From: Variovorax jilinensis
GTDB taxonomy: Bacteria > Pseudomonadota > Gammaproteobacteria > Burkholderiales > Burkholderiaceae_C
Direction of reading: 5' to 3'
Length of the DNA stretch: 64,000 nucleotides
Assembly (NCBI RefSeq): GCF_030316885.1
Contig: NZ_JASZYQ010000001.1
Location: 744,001 to 808,000, forward strand
Part shown: piece after piece, positions 9,044-19,700 of the stretch
Layout: each line of letters starts with the position of its first letter
Position numbering within the stretch: position 1 is the stretch's first letter
Position numbers and translations under genes: made by a program
The notes under the pieces: model-generated
Seen by the model: only the letters and a program-made list of their open reading frames with translations
The model's database searches: none
Told to the model about the DNA's origin: nothing

Positions 9044-9721
9044 TCAGACCATTCCTCGCTCGGCCATCGACAGCGCGCGGCCAGGCGCCACGATGACGTG
9101 GTCGAGCACCCGCACGTCTATCAATGCCAGCGCGGACTTGAGCGCCCTCGTCAGCTGCTCGTCGGCGCGCGAGGGCTCGACCGTGCCGCTCGGATGGTTG
9201 TGGGCCAGCACCAGGGCGGCCGCGCCGTGGTGCAGTGCGCGCGTGACCACCTCGCGTGGATAGACGCTGGTCTGCGTGAGCGTGCCGCGGAACAGCTCCT
9301 CGAGCACGATCAGCCGGTGCTGGGCATCGAGGAAGAGGGCGGCGAAGACCTCGTGCGGCCGCGCCGCCAGGTGCGACTGCAGGAACTGCATCACGGTGGC
9401 GGGCGAATCGAAGACCGGGCGTTCCCTGAGCCGTTCGGCCAGCGCACGACGCGACAGCTCGAGCACCGCCGCCAGTTCGGCGCGCTTGGCGGTGCCGCCC
9501 AGGCCCTTGACGCTTCGCAGGTCGTCGGTGTGCGCGTGCAGCAGTCCGGCCACGCCGCCGAAGCGCTCGAGCAGCTCGTGGGCCAGCTGGAGCACGTTCT
9601 TGCCGGCGGTGCCGGTGCGCAGCAGCAACGCAAGCAACTCGACGTCGGCCAGCGCCGCGGCGCCGTGCGCGATGAGCTTCTCGCGCGGGCGCGCGCTCTC
9701 CGGCAGGTCCTTGAAAGACAT
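9044..9721 (-). CDS. radC: RadC family JAMM-domain protein
   Basis: A 225-residue member of the UPF0758/RadC family. It has an N-terminal helix-hairpin-helix region (VKGLGGTAK, about 71-79) and a C-terminal JAMM metal-binding fold with H174-x-H176 in HNHPSG and D187. The family was once linked to radiation repair but that role is not supported, and the biological role is unclear. Length and motifs are complete. It is divergent from fkpB with 63 bp between them, a common arrangement in beta-proteobacteria. Confidence 0.93.
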   Translation of the reverse strand: MSFKDLPESARPREKLIAHGAAALADVELLALLLRTGTAGKNVLQLAHELLERFGGVAGLLHAHTDDLRSVKGLGGTAKRAELAAVLELSRRALAERLRERPVFDSPATVMQFLQSHLAARPHEVFAALFLDAQHRLIVLEELFRGTLTQTSVYPREVVTRALHHGAAALVLAHNHPSGTVEPSRADEQLTRALKSALALIDVRVLDHVIVAPGRALSMAERGMV

Positions 9722-9784
9722 GGCGTGCACGGGGTTCTGGCCCCACTCCCTAAAATACGTACCCCAGTCTAAAGGGACGCCACC

Positions 9785-10240
9785 TTGTCTTCGACCTCCA
9801 TCGCCGCCGTCACCGCCGGATCCTTCCTCACGCTGCACTACCGTCTGGCCGGCCCTGCGGGCGACATCATCAACACCTTCAGCGACAAGCCCGCCACGCT
9901 GTCGCTGGGCACCGGCGAGCTGTCGCCGGCCGTCGAGCAGCGCCTGATCGGACTCGAGGAAGGCGCGCACGCCACCTTCGAACTGCCGGCCGGCGAGGCC
10001 TTCGGCGAGCGCAATCCCGAGATGCAGCAATGGGTGGCGCGCAAGCTGCTGCTGCAGATCGGCGATCCGGCCGAGCAGTACGCGGTCGGCGACGTCGTCG
10101 AGTTCCCGACGCCCGACGGCACCGGCAGCTACGCGGGCGCCGTGGTCGAGTCGAACGAGACCGCGGTCCGCTTCGACTTCAACCATCCGCTCGCAGGCCA
10201 GCCCGTGACCTTCGAGGTCCGCCTGATCGGCGTGTTGTGA
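9785..10240 (+). CDS. fkpB: FKBP-type peptidyl-prolyl isomerase (FkpB/SlpA)
   Basis: A 151-residue SlyD/SlpA-like FKBP, a cytosolic prolyl isomerase and chaperone. The FKBP core (about 10-75) with [17 protein letters not shown] is followed by the inserted-flap region and a conserved C-terminal strand. The start is TTG at 9785, after AGGGA at good spacing; no ATG is available without losing the FKBP core. It overlaps ispH by 4 bp (GTGA), and the fkpB-ispH pair is conserved in E. coli, which supports both calls. A TAAAAT hexamer at 9751-9756 may be its -10. Confidence 0.92.
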   Translation: MSSTSIAAVTAGSFLTLHYRLAGPAGDIINTFSDKPATLSLGTGELSPAVEQRLIGLEEGAHATFELPAGEAFGERNPEMQQWVARKLLLQIGDPAEQYAVGDVVEFPTPDGTGSYAGAVVESNETAVRFDFNHPLAGQPVTFEVRLIGVL

Positions 10241-11202
10241 AGAGGCTCGAAGAGGTCATCCTGGCCGAGCCGCGCGGCTTCTGCGCCGGCGTCGACCGCG
10301 CGATCGAGATCGTCGAGCGCGCCATCGCCAAGTTCGGCGCGCCGATCTACGTGCGCCACGAGATCGTGCACAACACCTACGTCGTCAACGAGCTCAAGGC
10401 CAAGGGCGCGATCTTCATCGAGGACCTGGCCGAGGTGCCGCCGGGCGCCACGCTGGTGTTCAGCGCGCACGGCGTCAGCAAGGCGGTGCAGGCCGAGGCA
10501 CGCGAGCGCGGCTTCGACGTCTTCGACGCCACCTGCCCGCTCGTGACCAAGGTGCATGTCGAGGTGGCGAAGCTGGCCAAGGAGGGCTACGAGTTCATCA
10601 TGATCGGCCACAAGGGGCATCCCGAGGTCGAAGGCACGATGGGCCAGCTGTCGAGCGGCATCCACCTGGTGGAACAGGTGAGCGATGTCGCCACCGTCGC
10701 GCCGGCACAGACCGAGAAGCTCGCGGTCGTGACGCAGACCACGCTGTCGGTCGACGATGCCGCCGAGATCTCGGCCGCCGTGCGGGCGCGCTTTCCCAGC
10801 GTGCGCGAGCCCAAGCAGCAGGACATCTGCTATGCAACGCAGAACCGGCAGGACGCCGTCAAGATGCTGAGTCCGCAGGTCGACCTGGTGATCGTGGTCG
10901 GCAGCCCCACCAGTTCCAACAGCAACCGGCTGCGCGAGCTCGCGCAGCGCCTGGGCACCGAGAGCTACATGATCGATTCGGCCTCCGAGCTGAAGCCCGA
11001 GTGGTTCGAGGGCAAGTCGCGCATCGGCCTCACGGCAGGCGCCTCGGCGCCCGAAGTGCTCGTGCGCGAGGTGATCGACCGCATCAAGGCGCTCGGCGCG
11101 GTGTCGATCCGCAAGATGGACGGCATCCAGGAAACCCTCAAGTTCCCGCTGCCCAAGGGCCTCAAGCTCGAGCACGTGCCGCCGCCGGGGCACATCTCTT
11201 GA
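10237..11202 (+). CDS. ispH: 4-hydroxy-3-methylbut-2-enyl diphosphate reductase
   Basis: A 321-residue IspH (LytB), the last enzyme of the MEP pathway. It reduces HMBPP to IPP and DMAPP using a 4Fe-4S cluster. The three cluster cysteines are C16 (GFCAGVD), C100 (DATCPL) and C198 (DICYAT), and the active-site SAHGVS and TSSNSNRL motifs are present. The start is GTG at 10237, overlapping the fkpB stop; the next gene's TTG overlaps the ispH stop. The enzyme is essential, so the operon is expected to be constitutive. Confidence 0.97.
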   Translation: MKRLEEVILAEPRGFCAGVDRAIEIVERAIAKFGAPIYVRHEIVHNTYVVNELKAKGAIFIEDLAEVPPGATLVFSAHGVSKAVQAEARERGFDVFDATCPLVTKVHVEVAKLAKEGYEFIMIGHKGHPEVEGTMGQLSSGIHLVEQVSDVATVAPAQTEKLAVVTQTTLSVDDAAEISAAVRARFPSVREPKQQDICYATQNRQDAVKMLSPQVDLVIVVGSPTSSNSNRLRELAQRLGTESYMIDSASELKPEWFEGKSRIGLTAGASAPEVLVREVIDRIKALGAVSIRKMDGIQETLKFPLPKGLKLEHVPPPGHIS

Positions 11203-12164
11203 GCCGGGCGACCATCGACTGGCGCGCCGACATCGAAGCCGCGGCGCAGCGCATCGAGGCGCGCGCGCCGGGCTTCCTGCGCGAGACGCCGCTGTGGCGG
11301 CTGCCTGGCGCCGCGTTGGGCGTGCAGACGCCCGGTGTCGAGATCTGGCTCAAGCTCGAGCAGTTGCAGACCAGCGGCAGCTTCAAGGCGCGCGGCATGA
11401 TGAACCGCCTGCTGGCCAACGACATTCCGGCCGGCGGCGTGATCGTGGCTTCCGGCGGCAATGCCGGCATCGCGACCGCGGCCGCCGCCCAGGCGCTCGG
11501 CGTGCCCTGCGAGGTCTACCTGCCCGAGGTCTCGCCCGAGGCCAAGCGCGCCCGCCTGCGGGCCCTCGGCGCCACCGTGGTGGTCGGCGGCGCGGCGTAC
11601 TCCGATGCGCTTGCGGCCTGTCTCGAGCGCCAGCGCACGACCGGCGCGCTGCTCACCCATGCGTACGACCAACCCGAGGTCGTCGCGGGCGCCGGCACGC
11701 TCGGGCGCGAGATCGAGCGACAGGCGGGTGGCCTGCCCGATGCGGTGCTGGTGAGCGTGGGCGGCGGCGGCCTGATCGGCGGCGTCGCGGCCTGGTTCGG
11801 CCAGCGCAGCCGCGTGGTGGCGCTCGAGCCCGAGCGCGCGCCGACGCTGTGGCGCGCACGCCAGGCCGGCGAACCGGTGGATGTGGACGTCAGTGGCATC
11901 GCGGCCGATTCGCTCGGCGCCAGGCGCATCGGCGCCATCGCCTGGGAGATCGCGCAGCGCCATGTGCCCGAGGCATTGCTGCTGACCGACGACGCGATCC
12001 GCGCCTCTCAGCAATGGATGTGGAAGGAGCTCAAGCTCGCGGTGGAGCCGGCCGCGGCGCTGCCGCTTGCCGCGCTGCAGTCGGGCGCGCATGTGCCGGG
12101 CGCGGGGCAGCGGATATGCCTCATCGTCTGCGGCGCCAACCTCGACCCCGCGACGCTGAACTAG
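11199..12164 (+). CDS. Threonine/serine dehydratase-like PLP enzyme
   Basis: A 321-residue fold-type II PLP enzyme of the serine/threonine dehydratase family. The Schiff-base lysine is K63 in [17 protein letters not shown] binds the carboxylate, and VGGGGLIGG is the phosphate-binding loop. It lacks an ACT regulatory domain, so it is a short catabolic-type or racemase-like member. The start is TTG at 11199, overlapping the ispH TGA by 4 bp, so translation is probably coupled. Exact substrate (threonine, serine, or hydroxyaspartate-like) is uncertain. Confidence 0.85.
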   Translation: MSRATIDWRADIEAAAQRIEARAPGFLRETPLWRLPGAALGVQTPGVEIWLKLEQLQTSGSFKARGMMNRLLANDIPAGGVIVASGGNAGIATAAAAQALGVPCEVYLPEVSPEAKRARLRALGATVVVGGAAYSDALAACLERQRTTGALLTHAYDQPEVVAGAGTLGREIERQAGGLPDAVLVSVGGGGLIGGVAAWFGQRSRVVALEPERAPTLWRARQAGEPVDVDVSGIAADSLGARRIGAIAWEIAQRHVPEALLLTDDAIRASQQWMWKELKLAVEPAAALPLAALQSGAHVPGAGQRICLIVCGANLDPATLN

Positions 12165-12176
12165 GGCCGATCCGGC

Positions 12177-12593
12177 TCAGCCCTTGCCGGGCTCCTGCTC
12201 GCAGTTGACCATCCACGGCACGCCGAACCTGTCTTCGAGCATGCCGAAGCCCGCCGACCAGAAGGTGGCGGCATACGGCATCGTGACCTTGCCACCTGCG
12301 GCGAGCGCGTCGAAGAGCTTCCGGCCCTCGGGCACGTCCTTCGACTGCACCGAGAGCGAGAAGCCCTTGTAGCCCTCGAAGGCCATGCCGGGTGGCAGGT
12401 CGGAAGCCATGATCTGGTGGCCGCGCGCCTCGAGCGTGGCGTGCATGATCTTCTGCTTGAAGTCGGCCGGCGTCTGGTCCGCCATCGGGCTCTCGGCAAA
12501 GGTCATGCTGTAGAGGATCTTGCCGCCGAGCGCCTGGGCGTAGAAGGCCAGCGCCTCGGCCGCGTTGCCGTTGAATGACAGGTAGGCTTGCAT
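12177..12593 (-). CDS. VOC-family (PhnB/glyoxalase-like) protein
   Basis: A 138-residue VOC-fold protein of the PhnB/3-demethylubiquinone-like type, with the usual start MQAYLSFNGNAAEALAFY. The paired beta-alpha-beta-beta-beta modules fill its length. The metal-ligand positions are not complete in the classic glyoxalase pattern, so an enzymatic role is not shown. The ATG follows GAGGAA. Convergent with the dehydratase gene (12 bp apart) and divergent from serS (61 bp). Confidence 0.82.
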   Translation of the reverse strand: MQAYLSFNGNAAEALAFYAQALGGKILYSMTFAESPMADQTPADFKQKIMHATLEARGHQIMASDLPPGMAFEGYKGFSLSVQSKDVPEGRKLFDALAAGGKVTMPYAATFWSAGFGMLEDRFGVPWMVNCEQEPGKG

Positions 12594-12642
12594 CGCGATT
12601 CCTCGGAGTGGGTGAGCGAAAAGCGCGATCCTAGCGCGCACC

Positions 12643-13986
<1,344 letters not shown>

Positions 13987-14005
13987 GAAAGAGCCCGAAA
14001 TAGTT

Positions 14006-14014
14006 TGCTATAAT
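14006..14014 (+). promoter_or_regulatory. Extended -10 promoter of tRNA-Ser
   Basis: TGCTATAAT: a perfect TATAAT (14009-14014) with the TGn extension directly upstream, ending 19 nt before the first base of the tRNA. No clear -35 is seen, which fits an extended -10 promoter. It gives the tRNA transcription independent of serS. Confidence 0.7.
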
Positions 14015-14033
14015 CGCTGGCTCGACAGACACC

Positions 14034-14123
14034 GGAGAGGTGGCAGAGTGGTCGAATGTACCTGACTCGAAATCAGGCGTACTAGCGATAGTACCGAGGG
14101 TTCGAATCCCTCCCTCTCCTCCA
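14034..14123 (+). tRNA. tRNA-Ser (anticodon CGA)
   Basis: A class II tRNA with all stems. The acceptor GGAGAGG pairs with CCTCTCC (14113-14119), and the anticodon stem CCTGA/TCAGG holds the loop CTCGAAA, giving anticodon CGA for UCG codons. The long variable arm has a TACTA/TAGTA stem, and the T stem GAGGG/CCCTC holds TTCGAAT. CCA is encoded (14121-14123). The discriminator base is T, unlike the G of E. coli serine tRNAs. The long variable arm and position next to serS agree with serine identity. Confidence 0.96.
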
Positions 14124-14127
14124 GACG

Positions 14128-14162
14128 AAAGCCCAAGTGAGTGATTCACTTGGGCTTTTTTC
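14128..14162 (+). terminator. Rho-independent terminator after tRNA-Ser
   Basis: A perfect 13-bp stem, AAAGCCCAAGTGA with TCACTTGGGCTTT, around a 5-nt loop (14141-14145), followed by a T-rich run to 14162. It begins 5 nt after the CCA end and is the cleanest intrinsic terminator in the window. Confidence 0.93.
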
Positions 14163-14311
14163 TTTGGTGGTGTCCGTGCCCGAAGGGCGGTGCGAAATTT
14201 CCGATCAAGAAAGAGACGAGTCGGCCGCTCGATTCAGACGTTTCGCATATCGGCCCTGAGTCAGGCCTTTGACACTTCGATGCATCGATCCAATATCTGG
14301 AGACAATCATC

Positions 14312-14686
14312 GTGCAAGTGTCACGGTCGCTCTCTCGTCGTGCGGTCAATGACCGCAGGTTCGATCAGGAGCAGGTCTCCGAGGTGCTGCTGCGCTGGAT
14401 CGAGGGCGCCACGATGCCGGCCGCCGCGGTGGAAGTCGCCGAGCTTCGCGACATCCAGGCCGATCTGTACAACTACCCCGGCCTCGGTTTCCGCCACATG
14501 ACCCACGCGCAGTGGACCAGCCTGCCGCCGCGCAACAGGGGGTCATGGCTCGTCGGCGCACATGATGCGGACCGCGTGCCGCATCGGGTTCGCGTGGCGC
14601 TGCTCGAAAAGAAAAGCCTGGTGCCGGTCTTCCTGATCGACGCTGCGATCCGCGAGCCTTGCTTGCTGCGTCGCACATCGGCGTGA
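14312..14686 (+). CDS. Hypothetical protein, 124 residues
   Basis: Not recognised. The start is GTG at 14312 after GGAGACA at good spacing, and a perfect TTGACA (14269-14274) lies a promoter's distance upstream, which supports a real gene. The protein is soluble and basic at its start, with a helical middle (VSEVLLRWIEGATMP) and no signal peptide, membrane helix or known motif. It sits alone between the tRNA terminator and the convergent universal stress gene. The preceding 150 bp are visibly poorer in GC than the surroundings, so it may be a later arrival at the tRNA locus. Confidence 0.5.
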   Translation: MQVSRSLSRRAVNDRRFDQEQVSEVLLRWIEGATMPAAAVEVAELRDIQADLYNYPGLGFRHMTHAQWTSLPPRNRGSWLVGAHDADRVPHRVRVALLEKKSLVPVFLIDAAIREPCLLRRTSA

Positions 14687-14717
14687 GCATCCCGTACCAG
14701 TGACCGCCCCTGCCGGT

Positions 14718-15671
14718 TCACCCTGGCATCGCAGCCGGATTGGGCCGTCGCGGTGGCCTCGGTGCACCGGCTCTCACTCGACGCGTGGTAGCCGGCTCGG
14801 CAGCAAGACGGATTGCGGCAGACGCGCTGGTGGCGGCTTCGCGGTCGTGCGGCACCACGAGGACGTCGGTCCTGCTGTGTCTGAGGACGCGCTTCGCGAC
14901 GCTCCCGGCAATGAAGTCCGACATCGCCGACGCCGGATGCTTGCCGACGACGATCAGTTCGGCCCGGCTGTGCTGTTGCTGCACCACGGTCTGTCGGGCG
15001 GGGTCGCCATGGCCGATGTCGGACAGCACGCGGTTGCGCCGCGCGTCGTAGCTATCGGTCAGCCAGAACATCCGACCCTGCGCGTAGCGGCGGCACTCGT
15101 GCCGGTAGGCCAGGATGGCTTTCTCGGAAACGTCGGCGTACCGAAGCTTGCCCTCGTTGGCGGTGCTGATCGCATGGAAGAGTTCCACCTCGGCCGTCGT
15201 GTTGAGCGCGAATCCCAGATCGACCAGCGCGCGCGATGCCGGCGAGAAATCGACGGCAACCAGCAGGCTTGCATAGGGCCTGCTGGCCGGACGCCTCACG
15301 ACGAGCACGGGACGGCGGCAGGCCCGCAGAAGGCCCTCCACCGGCTGGCCCACGAAGAGGGAGCGCAACCTGCGATCCGGCTCGGTGCCCCACACCACGA
15401 GGTCGGCGCAGCGGGTCTCGGCAAGCAGGTGCTCGACGCCGAAGGCAAGCCGGTTCGCGGCACCTGCGCGAATGCCGTGCCGCTGACCGAGCTGCTGTGC
15501 GTGGTGCCCGAGCCTGCAGGCGGCGTCCGGCGGCGGGGTGTGGCCAGGCGCCGCAAAGTAGGCGAGCCTGAGCGCGGCGCCATGCTCGGCGCACAGGTGC
15601 GCTGCGCGCGCGAGGGCATGGTCGCCCCGGGTGGAGAAGTCGGTGACGGCGAGGATGGTGTGTGGAGTCAT
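14718..15671 (-). CDS. Tandem universal stress protein
   Basis: A 317-residue protein with two UspA domains in tandem (about 3-130 and 133-275), as in UspE-type proteins, plus a Pro/Arg-rich tail of about 35 residues. The first domain begins TILAVTDFSTRGDHALARA and the second SLLVAVDFSPASRALVD. The second keeps the C-terminal AGSVAKRVLRHSRTDVLVV signature, but the full G-x2-G-x9-GS ATP loop is not intact, so nucleotide binding is uncertain. Such proteins help survival in stress by unknown means. No operon partner. Confidence 0.85.
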   Translation of the reverse strand: MTPHTILAVTDFSTRGDHALARAAHLCAEHGAALRLAYFAAPGHTPPPDAACRLGHHAQQLGQRHGIRAGAANRLAFGVEHLLAETRCADLVVWGTEPDRRLRSLFVGQPVEGLLRACRRPVLVVRRPASRPYASLLVAVDFSPASRALVDLGFALNTTAEVELFHAISTANEGKLRYADVSEKAILAYRHECRRYAQGRMFWLTDSYDARRNRVLSDIGHGDPARQTVVQQQHSRAELIVVGKHPASAMSDFIAGSVAKRVLRHSRTDVLVVPHDREAATSASAAIRLAAEPATTRRVRAGAPRPPRRPNPAAMPG

Positions 15672-16117
15672 GGTCAGGACTTTCGGGAATGGCTGGCGCG
15701 CGCCTCCAGGGCCGGTCGTGGACCGTGGGGCAGGCACGTTGGGCAAGACAGGTGCGCCCGCATGGCAAGCGCTCCGGGTCGACGGCTGGGTCGATGCAAG
15801 GCGTCGCCCTGGTCGGGCGGCGTCGCTACCGCGCTGGATGCTGGCCCGGCGGTGGATGGTTGCGCTGAAGGGGAGAGCGGACCGCCGGGCCTAGGAAAGT
15901 GCTGGCGTCTGATGACGACGAGCCAGCTTTGCGACCGCACGCGCGAAGGTCGCTGCAAGAAGCAGGACGGCCAGGGCGTGGGTGCAAGCAAGGGCGGTGG
16001 TCATGCCGACAGTGTAGGCAATCGCGCGCGAATGGCGGTCAATGGCCTCATGCTTCCTGCCAGATTGGCGGCTGTCGAGCAAGGCGGAACTCGATCCGTC
16101 TCGGCAAGCGACGCGAG
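15672..16117. other. Mostly non-coding gap between Usp and Lrp genes
   Basis: This gap of about 450 bp has GC content like its neighbours. Apart from the short membrane-peptide frame on the minus strand (15891-16004) with its own -10-like element, I see no convincing gene, RNA or repeat. The part nearest 15671 should hold the promoter of the universal stress gene, but no strong hexamers stand out. Confidence 0.4.
15891..16004 (-). CDS. Possible 37-residue membrane peptide
   Basis: A short frame starting with ATG at 16004. It encodes MTTALACTHALAVLLLAATF and then a basic tail rich in Arg and Lys: one hydrophobic helix with positive charge after it. It has no ribosome site, but TACACT (16011-16016) lies exactly 6 nt upstream of the ATG, the same spacing as at serS, ureD and yciV, which argues for a leaderless small gene. 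Function unknown. It could also be a chance frame in GC-rich DNA. Confidence 0.35.
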   Translation of the reverse strand: MTTALACTHALAVLLLAATFARAVAKLARRHQTPALS

Positions 16118-16639
16118 TCAGCGCCGCCGCCCGCGCGGCACCGACGCAGCCGGCCGTTCCACCTGCTCGATCGGCAGCGCCACCTCCGACTTCACCTGCC
16201 TGAGCACGATGCTCGAGCGCACGTGGGTCACGCCGGGCAGGCTGAACAGGGTCTGGTGCAGGAAGCGCTCGTAGTGCTTCATGTCCTGCACGAGCACGGT
16301 GAGGATGTAGTCGGCCGGCCCGGTCGCCGATACGCAGCTGGTGATCTGCGGACTGGCCGCCACCGCTTCCTCGAAGCGCTGCACCTGCGATTCGCTGTGG
16401 CGGTCGAGATTGACCTCGGCCACGGCGGCGACGTGCAGGCCGACCTTCTCGCGGTCGATCACGGCCGTGTAGCCGCGGATCACGCCGGCCGCCTCCATGT
16501 CCTTGATGCGCTTCCAGCAAGGCGTCGGCGACAGTCCGACGGCTTCGGAGATCTGCTGCACCGTCTGCCGCGCATCGCGCTGGAGCTCGAAAAGAATCTT
16601 CAGGCTGTGCGCGTCAAGAAGAATGGAATCGACGTTCAT
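16118..16639 (-). CDS. Lrp/AsnC-family regulator
   Basis: A 173-residue Lrp-type regulator. It has an N-terminal helix-turn-helix (about 10-60, TVQQISEAVGLSPTPCWKRI) and a C-terminal RAM ligand-binding domain (about 70-150) with the G-x-x-DYIL motif at about residue 115. It is divergent from the indolepyruvate oxidoreductase gene, so it is probably that gene's regulator with an amino or keto acid as signal. An ATG seven codons upstream (16660) is also possible; it lies inside the inverted repeat described separately. The shorter form is reported here because it gives the usual family length. Confidence 0.88.
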   Translation of the reverse strand: MNVDSILLDAHSLKILFELQRDARQTVQQISEAVGLSPTPCWKRIKDMEAAGVIRGYTAVIDREKVGLHVAAVAEVNLDRHSESQVQRFEEAVAASPQITSCVSATGPADYILTVLVQDMKHYERFLHQTLFSLPGVTHVRSSIVLRQVKSEVALPIEQVERPAASVPRGRRR

Positions 16640-16646
16640 GGCAATT

Positions 16647-16667
16647 TTGGAGAGTTTCATTCTCCAA
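16647..16667. promoter_or_regulatory. Inverted repeat between the Lrp and oxidoreductase genes
   Basis: TTGGAGA, 7 nt, TCTCCAA: a perfect 7-bp inverted repeat with a 21-bp span. It lies in the divergent region 63 bp before the oxidoreductase ATG and at the 5' end of the Lrp gene. It is a good candidate operator for autoregulation and control of the neighbour. Confidence 0.5.
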
Positions 16668-16730
16668 TCTGGGGGAATCGATAGTGTATTGAAGAAGCAC
16701 TTCCTCGCCGCGCAGTGGAAGAATTTTGGA

Positions 16731-19700
16731 ATGAAAGAACAAGATTCCCACGATGCGTCCATCCTGCCTCCCGACTACCGCCTGGCCGACAGCCTCTGGG
16801 CCTCCTCGGGCGCCGTCTTCCTGACCGGCACCCAGGCGCTGATCCGCATCCTGCTGATGCAGCGCCAGCGCGATGCGGCGCGTGGCCTCGACACCCAGGG
16901 TTTCGTGAGCGGCTACCGCGGCTCGCCGCTGGGCATGGTCGACCAGGCCATCTGGAAAGCCGGCAAGGGCTTCAAGGAATCCGGCATCCGCTTCGTGCCG
17001 GCCATCAACGAGGAACTGGCGGCCACGCAGGTGCTCGGCACGCAGCGGGTCGAATCCGATCCCGAGCGCACGGTCGAAGGCGTGTTCGCGATGTGGTACG
17101 GCAAGGGGCCGGGCGTCGACCGCGCGGGTGACGCGCTCAAGCACGGCAATGCCTACGGCTCGTCGCCGCACGGCGGCGTGCTGGTGGTCGCGGGCGACGA
17201 CCACGGCTGCGTCTCGTCGTCGATGCCGCACCAGAGCGACCATGCCTTCGCCGCCTGGAGCATGCCGGTGCTGCAACCGGCCTCGGTGGCCGAATACCTC
17301 GAGTTCGGCCTCTACGGCTACGAGCTGTCGCGCTACTCGGGCGCCTGGGTCGGCATGGCGGCATTGTCGGAAGTCGTGGAGAGCGCGAGCACGGTCGATC
17401 TCGATCGCGTCGCCGCGCGGGTCGCGGCCTGGGCCGATGCCGACACGGTGCGCGCCGCCACCGGCCATGTCGCACCGGCCGATGGCTTGCACTACCGCTG
17501 GCCCGACCTGCCTTCGCTGCGCATCGAGTCGCGGCTGGCCGACAAGCTCGAGGCCGTGGCCGCCTTCACGCGCATCAACAGCGTCGACCGCCACGTGATC
17601 GAGAGCCCGCAGGCCCGGGTCGGCATCGTGACCTGCGGCAAGGCGCATTTCGATCTCATGGAGGTGTTGCGCCGGCTCGAGGTCACGCCCGAGGCGCTCG
17701 CGCGCGCGGGCGTGCGGCTCTACAAGGTGGGGCTGAGCTTTCCGATCGAGCAGACGCGCATCAAGGCCTTCGCAGAGGGCCTCGACGAGATCCTGATCGT
17801 GGAAGAGAAGGGCGCGATCGTCGAGACGCAGCTGCGCGACATCTTCTACAACGCGCCGCCCGGGGCCCGGCCGGCGCTGGTCGGCAAGCAGGACCGCAAC
17901 GGCCGGCCGCTGGTGTCGGCGCTCGGCGAGCTGCGGCCCTCGCGCCTGATCGAGCTGGTCGCGCACTGGCTCGGCGAGCACTTCCCGAACAACGGCGAGC
18001 TCGGGGACCACCTGCAGCACGTGCGCGACTTCACGCCGCCCGAGCTGCTCAGCAACGATGCCGACGCGGTCAAGCGCATGCCGTACTTCTGCGCCGGCTG
18101 CCCCCACAACACGAGCACCAGGGTGCCCGCGGGATCGACCGCGCGTGCGGGCATCGGCTGCCACTTCATGGCCAACTGGATGGACCGCGACACGGCCGGC
18201 CTGATCCAGATGGGCGGCGAGGGCGTCGACTGGGTTTCGCACTCGATGTTCACGCGCACGCCGCACGTGTTCCAGAACCTCGGCGACGGCACCTACTACC
18301 ACTCGGGCTACCTTGCGATCCGCCAGGCGGTGGCGGCCAAGGCCACGCTGACCTACAAGATCCTGTTCAACGACGCGGTGGCCATGACCGGCGGCCAGCC
18401 GGTCGACGGCATCATCAGCGTCGATGCGATCGCGCGCCAGGTGGAGTCCGAAGGCGTCAAGCAGGTGGTGGTCGTGAGCGACGCGATCGACAAGTACGAC
18501 GCCATCAAGGGCAGGTTCCCGGCCGGCACCGAGTTCCACGACCGCGCCGAGCTCGACGACGTGCAGCGGCGGCTGCGCGAAGTGCCGGGCGTGACGGTGC
18601 TCATCTACGAACAGACTTGCGCGGCCGAGAAGCGGCGCCGCCGCAAGAAGGGCGAGATGGCCGATCCGGCCAGGCGCCTGTTCATCAACGAGGCGGTGTG
18701 CGAAGGCTGTGGCGACTGCGGCGTGCAGAGCAACTGCGTGGCGGTGCTGCCGCACGAGACCGCGTTGGGTCGCAAGCGCAAGATCGACCAGACCAGCTGC
18801 AACAAGGACTACTCGTGCGCCAAGGGCTTCTGCCCGAGCTTCGTCGGCGTCACGGGCGGCGCCCTGCGCAGGAAGAGTGGCGCGCTCGCGGCCGGCAAGG
18901 ATGCCTTCCTGGCCCATGTGGCGGCGCTTCCGCGGCCCGCGCCCCATGGCTGGAGCGCGCCCTACGACCTGCTGGTCACCGGTGTCGGCGGCACCGGCGT
19001 GGTGACCGTGGGCGCGGTGATTGCCATGGCCGCGCATCTCGAGGGCAAGTCGGCCAGCGTGCTCGACTTCATGGGCTTCGCGCAGAAGGGCGGCGCGGTA
19101 CTGAGCTTCGTGCGACTGGCCGACACGCCCGAGCGCCTGAATCAGGTGCGCATCGATACCCAGCAGGCCGACGCGATCCTGGCCTGCGACGTGGTGGTCG
19201 GTGCCTCGCCAGATGCGCTGCAGACCGTTCGCCACGGCCGCACGCGCATCCTCGCCAACATGCACGAGATTCCGGTGGCCGAATCCCTGCGCAACCCGGA
19301 CGCCGACCTGAAGACCGCGCTGCTGCTCGAGAAGATGAAGTTCGTCGCCGGACGCGACCAGGTCCAGACCTTCGACGCCCAGACGCTGGCCGAGGAATTC
19401 CTCGGCGACACGCTGGCGTCGAACATCCTCGCGGCCGGCTTCGCCTGGCAGCGCGGCCTGATCCCGATCGGGCTGGAAGCCCTCACGCGTGCGATCGAGC
19501 TCAACGGCGTCGCGGTGGCCGCCAACCAGATGGCTTTCTCGCTCGGCCGCCTCGCGGCCGCCGATCCGCGAGCGATCGAGACCTTGCGCGATGCGCCGGC
19601 GGCCGTGGCCGTGGACGACTCGGCCGATGCGCTGATCGCGCGCGCCGCGGCCTTCCTCGCCGACTATCAGAACGCAGCCTGGGCACGGCGCTTCGAGCTG

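Noticed and set aside
15891..16520. Long minus-strand frame across the Lrp gene
   Set aside because: Most of it is antisense-like frame over the Lrp gene with no coding character. Only the short downstream ATG frame (16004) is kept as a possible peptide.
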